Source: Montifringilla adamsi (taxonomy: Eukaryota; Chordata; Aves; Passeriformes; Passeridae). From it: DNA of 64,000 nt. The notes under the pieces are model-generated. The model was not told the origin of the DNA. It saw nothing but the letters and a program-made list of their open reading frames with translations, and made no database searches. The stretch is taken from positions 5,253,642 to 5,317,641 of the forward strand of contig JAGGNK010006559.1 in assembly GCA_017590115.1 (NCBI GenBank), in the 5' to 3' direction. Both the position numbers and the translations under genes were made by a program. Positions 26,834 through 36,876 of this stretch are shown one piece after another; position 1 is the stretch's first letter, and each line of letters starts with the position of its first letter.

Positions 26834-29800
26834 AGTGCAGCCTAAGTGCTGAGGGAGCTGCACTGCTACTGCTGGCTTCACTGGGAGCAGGACTGCTGTT
26901 CAAATAGGAACAGCACTACTGCTGAAAACATTAAAGAAGGCAAATCAGGCACAGGCTTGTCCTTCTACTAGTGTGATAATGAAAATAAAAAATAATTTGA
27001 TTTGTCCTTTTTGGGTTTTTCCTCTGTTCCATAAGCTGTGCATCCCTGGTTTTGAGGCATTTCAGAGATGTTAAGCTGTTATTTCCAGTAACAGAAGCAA
27101 TTACTTCCCATAATAATATGGATTATCTCAAAGCATTTGATGCTCAGAAGAAAGGAACTATAATCTAGGAAACTTTCACCTTGTATCTGCAATGTTTCTC
27201 ACCACAAAGGTTATTGGACTTAATTCATTAAATTAAATTCTGAAGAGCTTTGTCAATTCATTGTTTTCACCTGAATCTTTGAATTTGGCTGTGGTATAGC
27301 CGTGATGTTACAGAATTGTTTTAATCTAGGTGTCTTACAACTTTTTTGATCCTTGATCTCCAGTAGTATTCTTTTAATATTTTTTTGTTTGTACTGTAAA
27401 CAAAATAAGGATTTTTGATGAAAAGTTTCCCCTGACTCAGAATCTGTCTGATTGGCTCCTCAACATGAAAAAATCTCCTCAGCAATGCTCACATCTGATC
27501 ACTGCATGGGAGAAGGGAGAGAACAACATTTTCTTTCTTGACAGAAAATCACCCTTTTGAGAGCTGAAAGTCCTTCAAATGTGGCTCGCCTTTTTTTCAT
27601 ATGGACAGTGGTTTTGCCCCAAACCACACCTGTAATTCCCATTAGTAGTAGTGTGAGGGTAAAATTCCTCAGATCTTCCACAATGCAGTTTTCCTGTATG
27701 TATAATTCCTATTAACGTTAATCTAAGTTCTGCACAATAAGCAACAGCAGGATCAGCACTCATTTTGAAAAACAAAATAATATGTAATGATTCGCCACAT
27801 CTGCAAAGCCTTCCTGAGTTTTATTTATCATGCTTTTATTTTGGCAATTATTCTTCTCATCAGAATAGTTATTTAAACTTGTCAGAGGAATCCATTTCAT
27901 CATTATGTTTTAGCACATACATTTGTATCCATCATAATTCTTAATCTAGACTTAATAAAATAATTTACCAGAATAATGTAAAATATTAAGTAATTGATTT
28001 TTAGCACAATAGTGCACGAAGCAGGAGAATCAATAGCATCCATAGCTGCAACAAATTTCAAATTATCATTCCCAATGCTTTAGACAAATCAATGGGTAGC
28101 TGATTTGCTACTAATTTTATTATGTGTAAAATGTTAAAAAATTCACTGCATGTAAATAAAGTCATTCTTTGTCTGACAACATTTCTGATCTTATTCTCTC
28201 CTGTGTTTGCCCCCCACTTTGTCTCCTCAGAGCTACGCTATTTAAATAACCTTCCATTATTTTCAGTGGAATGACTTGCTAAAGGGAAATATTTGTGTCC
28301 CTTCACTGGACATCTGCTGTTGGAATGAAAGCAATCAAGAGGAAAAAATGATGGTATGAAGCACATTTAACTTTCACGCCTCTTCATCATTCTGCACAAG
28401 CAAAAACCAACAAGAATTCAATCATAAGTACTTCAAAATATATTCCTCCCCTTTCTAAAAAAGCAGATATTAAAAAAAGGAAAATAAAGAATGAGAAAAA
28501 ATTACTAAATAACAATAGGTTTTACATATGAAGCTTCCAACTTAGTACCTCTTACTACCTCTCCTGACCTCTCTCTCTCACACTATCACCATTAAAAGAA
28601 TCATTCAAATACTTTCAAATACTTACAGATATGAATTAAATTCTACAAATGACTAAGACAAACTATGTAATTTAGAGAAGCCATCATTATAACGTATAAT
28701 TTACTTCTCAACAACTTTTTAACATATTAGGGTAAAAACCTGCATTCAGCACAGGTGGTGGTGTGAGAGGTTGTACTTACATCTATGCTCACATCCTGCC
28801 TCTCTGATGGATTCTGCATCACTGACTACTGGGCCTGCCTGCTTAGAATTGCCTCTGATGAGATGGTATTGCAGTGTTTTGCAGGAGTATAAATTGTTGT
28901 TAAAGTAGACTTCACAGGAATTTTTTTTTTTGAGAGACAAGATATAAACTTCATGTCCTTCCACTCAACTACAACTGTAGGAATAAAAAGAATCTTAACT
29001 TCTTGTTCCAACAGGATCCAATTTAATAATGTCTCATGCATCTCATATGGCAATTGCATCAAAGTAATAGCAGGAAGTTGTCTGGAGGTGCTGCTGACAA
29101 CATGAATGTTACATTGCTAAATCAGAGTTAGTAATAAAGAGCTGAAGGAATGATAATTCCATCCATCAATCACTGTTTTTAAGACCCACAAAGAGAACCA
29201 AAGAAGCTCCATATTTCACTTCTTCTGTTTCACAAATGCCTAATTAGCTGTAAATGAACTTTCGGGAAAACTTAATCTTATGCCAAGGCACAGATCCTAT
29301 TATCTGATGCTAATTTTGAGCTATGGAAGAAAAATGAGAAAAACACATATGAGTGAACAAACTCAAGAGAAGTTCACAGGCAAAAAGGACACTAACCTTT
29401 TATTGAATGTGGCTTTTCAGTTGGCTTTTGCTTCTGTGCATTTTTGGTGGAATGAACCCAAGATGTCAGAAATATGTTTTCCCAATTGGAAAAAACATCT
29501 GAAGGGCCCTTGCAGATATGATCAGTCAATATTAGCACTGATGGCATCAGACATCACTATTTCAGTTGTCTGCTTCAGTTCTTTGCCTTTTATGAGAACA
29601 TCTGAAACCCAAACTTTTGTCAAGCATTTCTAGGGATTACTCCTAAAGGGAATGTTCCATCTGACAGAAGCCTGCAGAGAAACCCCCTCTAGAAAATGGT
29701 TTATCTGTGGAGAGGAATGGACTAGAGTATTTTTAGCAGGAAAAAATAAAATGCTATAGCTCTACTGGTAAAACTCAGTGTGTGTTCCTTCTATTATGTA

Positions 29801-31526
29801 ATAAGCACTAATTTATTACAATTACTCTGTCTTGGAAGACTGAGAAGTTAGCTTACTTCACAGTGCTCATCTAAATTTTGATTCTTCTGGTTTCACTCCT
29901 TGACATGGTTGATTATACAAGCACTGAATAGAAAGAATAGCAACTTGAAGTTCAAATGAGTAGGGAGAGGTGGAACAGCAAGGAACTTTGAAGACAATGA
30001 AATTAAGCCTAAATTTGTAATAGAAAAGGATGTTAACCCAGATGAATGACAAGATCAAAGCAACGAGTGACAAAGATGATATTACAGTCGGTATTTGTAC
30101 AGACTTTGAAGACTGAATATATGAATATTTGCAAGTATTTGCATTTAATCAATTGTGTTTCTGCTTCTTTCCTGACCAATCCTATCCAACCTCACACAAA
30201 TCTGAAGGTTGTACACTCTTGGTAGGTGTTTAACAGTGTTTCATACTTTGACTACTTTGCCCTCACCTCCTGTATGTATATTCTGATAATGAGGACAGAG
30301 ACACAGCTAAAGACACACACATTTTGGGAGAAGCTAAGAACAAGTAGTAAAAGAAAAAGAGTGGAGATACTTTTCTTTACAAGGTATCAGGAGCTAGAAC
30401 AATTACTAAAAGCCATATAATACATTTGAGGATACAAAGGTGAAAAGTGAGATTATTTTGAGTGCAGTAATGACTCTGATCAACCTCACTTGGAATACCC
30501 TCCCATACACTCTGCCCATTTGTCCCAGAAGCATCATTTCAGCTCAACCTGGGGCCTTCAGCTTCTGCTGGAGCTATGGAGTAGGAGCAGTGGTCTCAAT
30601 AGGGCTGCTCATGGACCCTGATGCCTCAGGTCCCAGTGTGTGGGTTTATGCTGGCTTTATCTTGGATCTGTCTTATCACAGTGGACCTGGTTCCCCATCC
30701 CTTAGGGAGAAGCTGACCCTTCCTGTTCCCTGACAGAAAGCTCAAATTTGAGGAGGCCTGCTTCTCACATATAATGTACAGACTGATATATTTCTGAGAA
30801 TAGAGTTAAAAGCCACAACACTTTTAAGATTTTGTAGACAATTAAACACAATAGTTTTCTAATAAAATGCTGACATTCAGAAGGTGAAACATAATTTGGC
30901 TTGCTGACATAAAAATACATCAAACACAATGTGGTATGGGTTGCATGTTCTTCCTGGTCTGCACAAATCACATGAGGGGTAGAAGGAGACTATGTGGATC
31001 ATGGTCTTAAAATGTTATGAGTTTACAAACTTCTACCTGCCTAGGCTACACTTTCTCTTATATATCTTATTACAACAATTATGAAATAGATATTCTTCTA
31101 CAATTCACTTAGTTATTTTGGGTTTGAACTAGCAGTAACCATCTCTGTACAGTGTGTTCTGTTGCTCTTTGCTTCCTTCCTGAGATTCAGCTCCCCCACT
31201 GTTTTACTTGGACACTTCAGACCTTTTTCTCACTTCTATTTCAACATTTTCTGATTAAAGATTGCTACTCTCTAATGTTTTAAATACTTCTCAAAGATCT
31301 GGATGTGTTTTCCCTCTCAAGCACCAACTATGGTTTAATATCAAAGCCAGTAGTGGCCATGTAGAATTTCCTAGGCTATTATAAAAAGCATTGGGTTTTA
31401 GCAGTTGGAATCAAATAAGACTTTGGTTTTTATTACCACCAAATTTCAGAGTGATCAAGTGAAAAAGGCAAGATGTCCTTGGGACAAAATGGATAATTAT
31501 TGTTGCTTGCATAAACAATTAGTATT
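26834..31526. other. Intergenic DNA, no gene seen
   Basis: AT-rich sequence with chance frames only. The longest, 117 codons at about 29280-29633 and 97 codons at 30440-30733, show no motifs. The segment 30480-30735 is noticeably less AT-rich than its surroundings but is not identified. Confidence 0.65.
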
Positions 31527-31548
31527 AAAAAAAAAAAAAAAAAAAAAA
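31527..31548 (+). repeat. Poly(A) run, 22 bases
   Basis: A run of 22 A is followed by G and five more A. It could be the remnant tail of a retroposed transcript, but no recognisable transcript body lies upstream and I see no flanking duplication. It is treated as simple sequence. Confidence 0.9.
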
Positions 31549-34393
31549 GAAAAAGGACACAGTCATATTACACATGGCAATATCTGATAGGGAGCAGTCA
31601 CAGTTGTGAGATGTGGATCTCAGTGCCAAATGAATGATCAGGGATCATAATGCCAGCAGACCCCAGCAGCAATAAGCAGGAAAGATAATAAGCCTCTACT
31701 GAAGATGGAACCTTTTGTATGCAGCAACTTTTGCAGCTGCTTAGATTGGTTTAGATTGACCTTAGATTCCAAGCAGTTCTTTGTGGTTCCTTGGAGGAGG
31801 GGAAAGACAAGGTATGGAGGAGATGTGATCTTTTAAGGACACTATTGGAACCTCACCCTACCCCTCAAAAGAAGGCACAGGGAGGCTTTTTTGAATAAAC
31901 TGGAGGAAACTGGAGGAGTTTCAGTTAAACTGAAATACCTCTTCAGTAACAGATGAAACCATTATAGCATATACAGATACTTTAAATATCATGAAACAGA
32001 ATATAATTGAGTATAATGCAATCAATAAATCCTGGCACACAGATAAGCACATATACTTTTCTTTTTGTAGCTTTTGACAAAAATCAGCAGTGAAAAGGTA
32101 AAGAACATCCATAAAACTCTGCATGAAATGATAAAGCTAACTAAAGATAAGTGAATATTAGCTGCTCTGTATTTAAGAAAAAGCCCCAAATGGAAAAAGA
32201 AGAAATTTTTGGCACATTTTTCCTTGACCTACAGAGATGATGTTATTTTTGAGTAGTTCTTCTCACCAAGGATTGCCTCTGGAATTTTGCTGAGCAGAAA
32301 AGTAGCTTTGATAAAACCAGAGAATTGGAATCATTGCCTGTCTTTTTTCTAACAAAGCAAATCATACTTTCACTCTCTAACTGTACTTAACTAAGAAAAT
32401 GTGCCCCTGTCCCAGGAAGAAAATTACTTTTTCATTATATTTAAACAGCAGTGTTATTGAAAGATTTGTGAAGCTTGTCTGTCTGAACTTTGAAACAAGA
32501 TGGAGAGAGCTAGTGAAAATCACTCTTGTCTAACTACTTGATAGTGCAAAAAATAGCTTTGAGCTGTGAGAGTGATGTTATCTGCGACTGAACCAAAAGA
32601 TCAGGTGACAGCTGTGTAGCCCACATTCTTGGCCATTTAATCAGCATTGTCACGGGTCAAAAAACGGCAGGGCGTTTGGGCCTTCTTCCAATATTTGAAT
32701 ATGAGTCTTTGCTTTTCTATTTCTGCTGTAACATGAGCAAGAGAGTGTTCCTGCTTTGTATCATTATAGGAAGGTGACTTCATGCTACAGATTATGCAGG
32801 GTGGCCTTGATGTCTTAGAGAATTCGAGATATGTTTACTTGTTCTTGCACCAGTAATACAGAATGAAATGCACTGCAAACATCACTAGCATCTTAAAGGT
32901 AACAGCTAAATAGATAAACACAATCTATATATCTAATTGTTAAGTGTAGATGTATGCCTGTCCAAAGGATTCTTCCTGACATAGGTCAAGCAGACCTGCT
33001 TCCACATTATGATAAGTATTTGGATGTCAGACCTCTCTAACCAGTAATACAGTGCTTGTTCAGTTTGAAATTTTCAAAAATCAGTTGCCAGAAGTAGCTC
33101 AGAGATCTGGAATATGGGAAAAGGTTCTGCAAGAGAATGATTAGCGAAGAGAGGGCAGGTCTGCCAGTGAAGTTTCTCTAATAAACAGTGTAATTATTCA
33201 TAGTTTATCATCAGGTTGTTTAATTTTCCCTCAGTGAGATGTATATAAATTTCATATTTAAAAATAAAACAAAATCTTTGCAATGAAGGCTGGTTAGGTG
33301 CATTTTCTATTGATGAAAATTAAAATCTAGAAATTAGTTACAATCATTTCTAGATTTTCTCCTTATTCTACATGTCTTACTGTCTCATTCTTTGACTCCT
33401 TTCAGCAGCAATAATTTTATTTGAGATAATTGGGACCTCCTGTGTTCCTCAGCTGAAGTATGTCTATGTAGGGAACTGGAAACAGGTATGTCTTTAAGGT
33501 GATCCAGTTCAAGAACAGATGCGAGGTATCTAAAGTATCTGTTTGTCAGTGAAAAACAATCAGCAAAGTACTGTTTTTTTTCCCCCATGCAGATGCTTCC
33601 AATCCCCTCTCCAGCCACAGCTTAGCCTCTAATGAACTTTCTTGAATGCATTCTTGGAACCAAACCACCAGTGAACCTGTGGGTTTTGTCTAGTCTTTTC
33701 CTGATGCTCCAGTTCTTTTTGTACAGCTTCTGGACGGTTTTCATGCATGCTCCAGTACCGAACACAGCACAACACAGCTCACAATTCCCGATCAGCCATG
33801 CATGACCTGTATTTTCTATTGTTCTTGTTGGTTTAGCAATTCCCTGGAGCTCAACTGTTTCTTAGATTTGCTGTAATTAAAGCAGACCGGTTGTGTCTTT
33901 GAAGGTCAAGCACTTTAGCCTCACTCCCAGTGTGACTGTGACCAAACACTCTTATAGTGCTCTTCTTTAATCCTCAGAACTCAGCAACTTTCTATCCCAT
34001 CTTCTCTAAACTAACATCAGATAGCTGTGGATATAGGCATGGATTTTTCCAATTCCCTGTAACAAAGGGTGGACAGCTACTGTTACACGTCTGAACACCA
34101 CACTTCACCACACTGCACGGCTGATCAGAGATATGATTTCATGTGCATTGGACATTCAGAACCCAGAGAGGTCGTCACTAGCATAAACATTGGTGTACTG
34201 CTCATTTCTAGATTTTTAGTGGCAGATCTACCAGAAGACAAATTTTAAAGTTTATTTTGTTGCAAGTTAAATTACTTATGACACTTCTTGAGGTTTTTTA
34301 AGTTTTGTGGTACAAAAGTATACTTTCTAATTTTTGGAAGCTATAACTGCAGCTTTTAAAGAAAATAGAAATTAACTCAATTATGTAACCATG
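31549..34393. other. Upstream intergenic DNA, no gene seen
   Basis: No coding-like frame. A small tandem repetition of 'ttagattg' occurs at 31741-31768. The block 32560-32690 is complex, holds several CpG ('tctgcgac', 'tcacgggtc', 'aaacggcagggcg') and stands out from the AT-rich background, so it is a candidate conserved element. The rest shows nothing specific. Confidence 0.6.
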
Positions 34394-34513
34394 AAAAAAA
34401 CCCCCCAAAATTTAAAAAAAAGGGGATTTTTTATTGTAAAACATCCATAGATTACCAAGGCTTCAGGGAATTAAGGCAATTTTTTTTTTGGGGGGGGGGA
34501 GCCGGGGGGCGGG
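34394..34513. repeat. Homopolymer blocks A7C6 and T9G10, G-rich tail
   Basis: Seven A are followed by six C at 34394-34406. At 34481-34499 nine T are followed by ten G, then G6 at 34504-34509 and G3 at 34511-34513. The G-run cluster could form a G-quadruplex on the + strand. Abrupt homopolymer-to-homopolymer junctions like these are also a classic place for consensus errors in draft assemblies. Confidence 0.8.
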
Positions 34514-34574
34514 AGACCATTGAAGTTCTAGGCAAACAACAAACTAAGGGAATACTTGCTATTGCAAAGAAGTC

Positions 34575-34582
34575 TGACGTCA
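34575..34582. promoter_or_regulatory. Full cAMP response element octamer
   Basis: The palindromic CRE consensus TGACGTCA occurs intact about 2.06 kb upstream of the PTPRM start codon, at the edge where CpG density begins to rise. The intact palindrome with its CpG preserved suggests an unmethylated site that CREB/ATF factors could bind. Binding or function is inference. Confidence 0.4.
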
Positions 34583-35199
34583 GGAAACACAACAATTAAT
34601 GCTGTTCTGCCCTCTTGCGTTAACTTTGGAGGCAGCTGCAGCAGCCCCACACATCCCGAAGTTCCTGTCCCTTCGCGAACACTGCGTCAAGTCGCAGATG
34701 CATTACCCAAAACACAGCAGAGCAGCGTCCCGAAAACAGCATGGCTGGGCGATCACTGGAAATGATCCAGCTGTGTGCCTAAGCTCGGACTTAATGTGTT
34801 GTATGTAGAAACAGTTCAGAATACGCACAAATCACTAAATATGCTGGAGCTCGCACGGCCGTGCGGGGGATGGGTTAGAGTTTGGAGTTCAATGAAAGCG
34901 GCAGCGAAGCCGGCTAACTACATGGAAGAGCAGCATGGAAAACAGAGGACCTGTGCTGGAGAAAAATCAGAACCTAGAACCCGAGCTCAAGCTCTTAAAA
35001 CCTGCATTATTTAAATTCTTGCGTTTATCGTTTTAGTAACCCACACGGAATAAACAAGGCATTAAATTTGGCCACAGTTGCGCTTGAAAGGAAAACCTCT
35101 CTTTGAAAGCGAGAACCAAAAAAAATATTTCCACCTCTAGAACTCCACTTTAGTTTTAAAACTGTTTTAAAACCAGCAAAGACATCCTTGCAGTGCCAT

Positions 35200-35345
35200 G
35201 GACACCAGGAGCCGGAGCTCCAGCGGGAAGACGGCTGTCATGCAGCTGTATTTCATACGTGACGCGGAGATAAATGCCAGAAGTCACACGCTGCAAATGA
35301 CGAGAGATAATTGCCATTTTAATGTGATTTTATTTCCATCACCCC
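35200..35345. promoter_or_regulatory. Candidate promoter-proximal element (E-box, GATA and TAAT motifs)
   Basis: Immediately before the CpG island lies a block of mixed composition. It has 'cagctg' (35241-35246), an ACGTGACG-type site near 35258, 'agataa' words near 35268 and 35306, 'taattg' near 35309 and 'ttaatg' near 35318. The density of recognisable factor motifs and the lack of simple repeats are typical of conserved promoter-proximal elements. Conservation cannot be judged from one sequence. Confidence 0.3.
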
Positions 35346-35963
35346 CTCTCTAACGCTGCTAATTCCCGACGTTATCCTTCACTCGCAGGACTAAGAGCTG
35401 CGCCCGTGTCTTGAACCGGGGGCCGGGCTGGGCGCTCTCCAGAGATCCCTTCCCAAAACGCTCTGGAGGGACGAAGGGTGGCTCTTACCCACGGCTAGGC
35501 AAGGAGATTAAGTTTTATGAGCAGCACGCCAATGCGAAGCAATTAATGTACACGACAGTGCCGCTCCTCGCCAACCCGGAGAACCCATTTACATCTCAAT
35601 CTCCTCTCGGTATCAGCCGCTCGCCGAGCGGGCAGGGCTCTCACGCTTGCGGTTCCCGCGGAAGGCTGAGCGGTGGCCTCCAACTAGTTCTTCCGACAGG
35701 CTCCAGACCGCCTGTACAAACAAACCGAAGCGCTTATGGAAAGCCGGCTCTCTCCCCCTCTCCTGTCCTTCCCCTTGCCTGTCCCGGTGCTCGGAGCAGC
35801 GCCAGAGCGGCGGGGCGGGGGCGAGACCGCTCCCCCGGGGCCGGACCGCTCGCTCCCGCCGGGCCCCGTCGCGGCAGGGCAGGAACGCGCGGCGGCCGCA
35901 ACTTCAGCGCCTGCGGCTCTGGCCGGGGCCGGCCCGCGGCAAAGTTACCGAGACGCCTGGCTG

Positions 35964-35966
<3 letters not shown>

Positions 35967-35993
<27 letters not shown>
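35967..35993. repeat. Poly(T) run, 27 bases, inside CpG island
   Basis: Twenty-seven consecutive T interrupt the GC-rich island about 640 bp before the PTPRM start codon. Such poly(dA:dT) tracts disfavour nucleosomes. The exact length is likely to be uncertain in the assembly and polymorphic in the population. Confidence 0.9.
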
Positions 35994-35994
<1 letters not shown>

Positions 35995-36199
35995 TTTCCT
36001 TCTTCTCTTCCCCCCGCGCTGTCCGCGAACTTTGACATCGTCCTGCCCGGCACGGAGCCAGCATCTCCTCAGCCGAGTCGCGCTCGGGGCAGCGGGGCGG
36101 GAAAGAGAACCAAGGGCTTCGCCCCCGCAGGCGGCAGCCGCCCCCGAGCTGCTGTCGGCGGCGGGGCCCGGCCGCCTCGCCCTCTAGCGGGGGAGAGCG

Positions 36200-36633
36200 G
36201 CGGCGCCGGCGGCTGGGCGTGACTTTCCCCGCTCCCTTCAGCCCGCCCGCCCGCCGGGGGGGACCGCGAGTCAGTCAGGGAGCCGAGCTGAGCCGGGACT
36301 AGCGGCGGCGCCCGCCGAGGAGGCTCCGCGATTAAGGGTGCCCCGCCGGGCACCGGGGGAGGCAAGCGGCGCCCGCACGGCCCCCGGGGCAGCGGCGCGG
36401 CTGGAGGAAGGCAGACGGGTGGGCGGCTGCTGGCCACTTCGCACCCTCTTCGCTGCCCTTAAGAGTGGAGAGAGGGCGAGGAGGGAAGAAGAGCCCGCGG
36501 GGCGCCAAGTGCAGGACTCCGGCTGCCCCCTCCTCGCCTGCCACACCGGACTGGAGGGGGGCGAGAGGGGCGCCTCCTACTTTGGCAAACACTTTGGCAC
36601 TTTGCTGGATTCGGAGCAGGAAGGGCTGGAAAT
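36200..36633 (+). other. PTPRM: Probable 5'UTR of PTPRM exon 1 (start not defined)
   Basis: The sequence directly before the start codon is GC-rich and contains no ATG. By eye there is none between 35739 and 36633, so any transcript starting in this interval would meet the PTPRM start codon first. The left boundary given is arbitrary, because no transcript evidence is available. In-frame and out-of-frame open frames here arise from GC-rich composition. Confidence 0.5.
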
Positions 36634-36706
36634 ATGGGGAAAGTTGGAACTTGCCTGGTTACTTTGGCCGGACTTTTGCTGGCAGCGGGAGCGCAGACGT
36701 TCACAG
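36634..36706 (+). CDS. PTPRM: PTPRM first coding exon (partial CDS, signal peptide)
   Basis: The ATG at 36634 lies in a strong Kozak context (A at -3, G at +4) and starts 24 codons plus one base, ending at a donor site at 36707. The product begins MGKVGTC and continues as a hydrophobic signal core (LVTLAGLLLAA), followed by an Ala-Gly-Ala cleavage site before QTFT. I recognise this as receptor-type protein tyrosine phosphatase mu. About 15 of 24 residues match mammalian PTPRM as I recall it, including GTCL, TLAGLLL and TF, and the exon ends at the same point with a split Gly codon. The related PTPRK and PTPRT have different leaders. PTPRM is a single-pass homophilic adhesion receptor with MAM, Ig and fibronectin III domains outside the cell and two phosphatase domains inside, and it acts at cell-cell contacts on cadherin-catenin complexes; those domains lie on exons outside this window. 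If the splice donor is ignored, the frame ends after 43 codons. Confidence 0.9.
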
Positions 36707-36712
36707 GTAAGG
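36707..36712 (+). other. PTPRM: Splice donor of PTPRM exon 1
   Basis: The exon-intron junction reads ACAG|GTAAGG, a near-consensus U2-type donor. It leaves phase 1 (one base of a Gly codon), which fits the GGC start expected of exon 2, encoding the Gly-Gly-Cys start of the MAM domain in known PTPRM proteins. Confidence 0.88.
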
Positions 36713-36810
36713 AGTCGGCTCGCCAGCCCGGGGCCGGGCAGCCTTCCCGGGGGGCCTGCTGAGGGGCAGGGGGGAGCGCAGCCATCGGAGGCGGTGGGGG
36801 TTTAGTTTGG

Positions 36811-36876
36811 TTTTTTTTTTGTTTTTTTTTTTTGTTTTTTTTTTTTTTTTAAATCTTTTTTTTTTTCTTTTTTGTT
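36811..36876. repeat. T-rich low-complexity tract after exon 1
   Basis: Long T runs separated by single G bases, then AAATC and more T, begin about 105 bp after the exon 1 donor and are still within the CpG island. Frames through it give poly-Phe or poly-Lys and are meaningless. Confidence 0.92.

Noticed and set aside
31405..31587. Possible retroposed transcript ending in the 22-A run
   Set aside because: There is no recognisable gene body, no polyadenylation signal at the right distance and no flanking duplication.
35411..36187. 258-codon + strand frame in the CpG island
   Set aside because: It starts at a TTG, runs through a 27-T tract (poly-Phe) and is Arg/Pro/Ala/Gly-rich. It is a composition artefact of the GC-rich promoter, as are the overlapping frames on both strands between 35400 and 37450.
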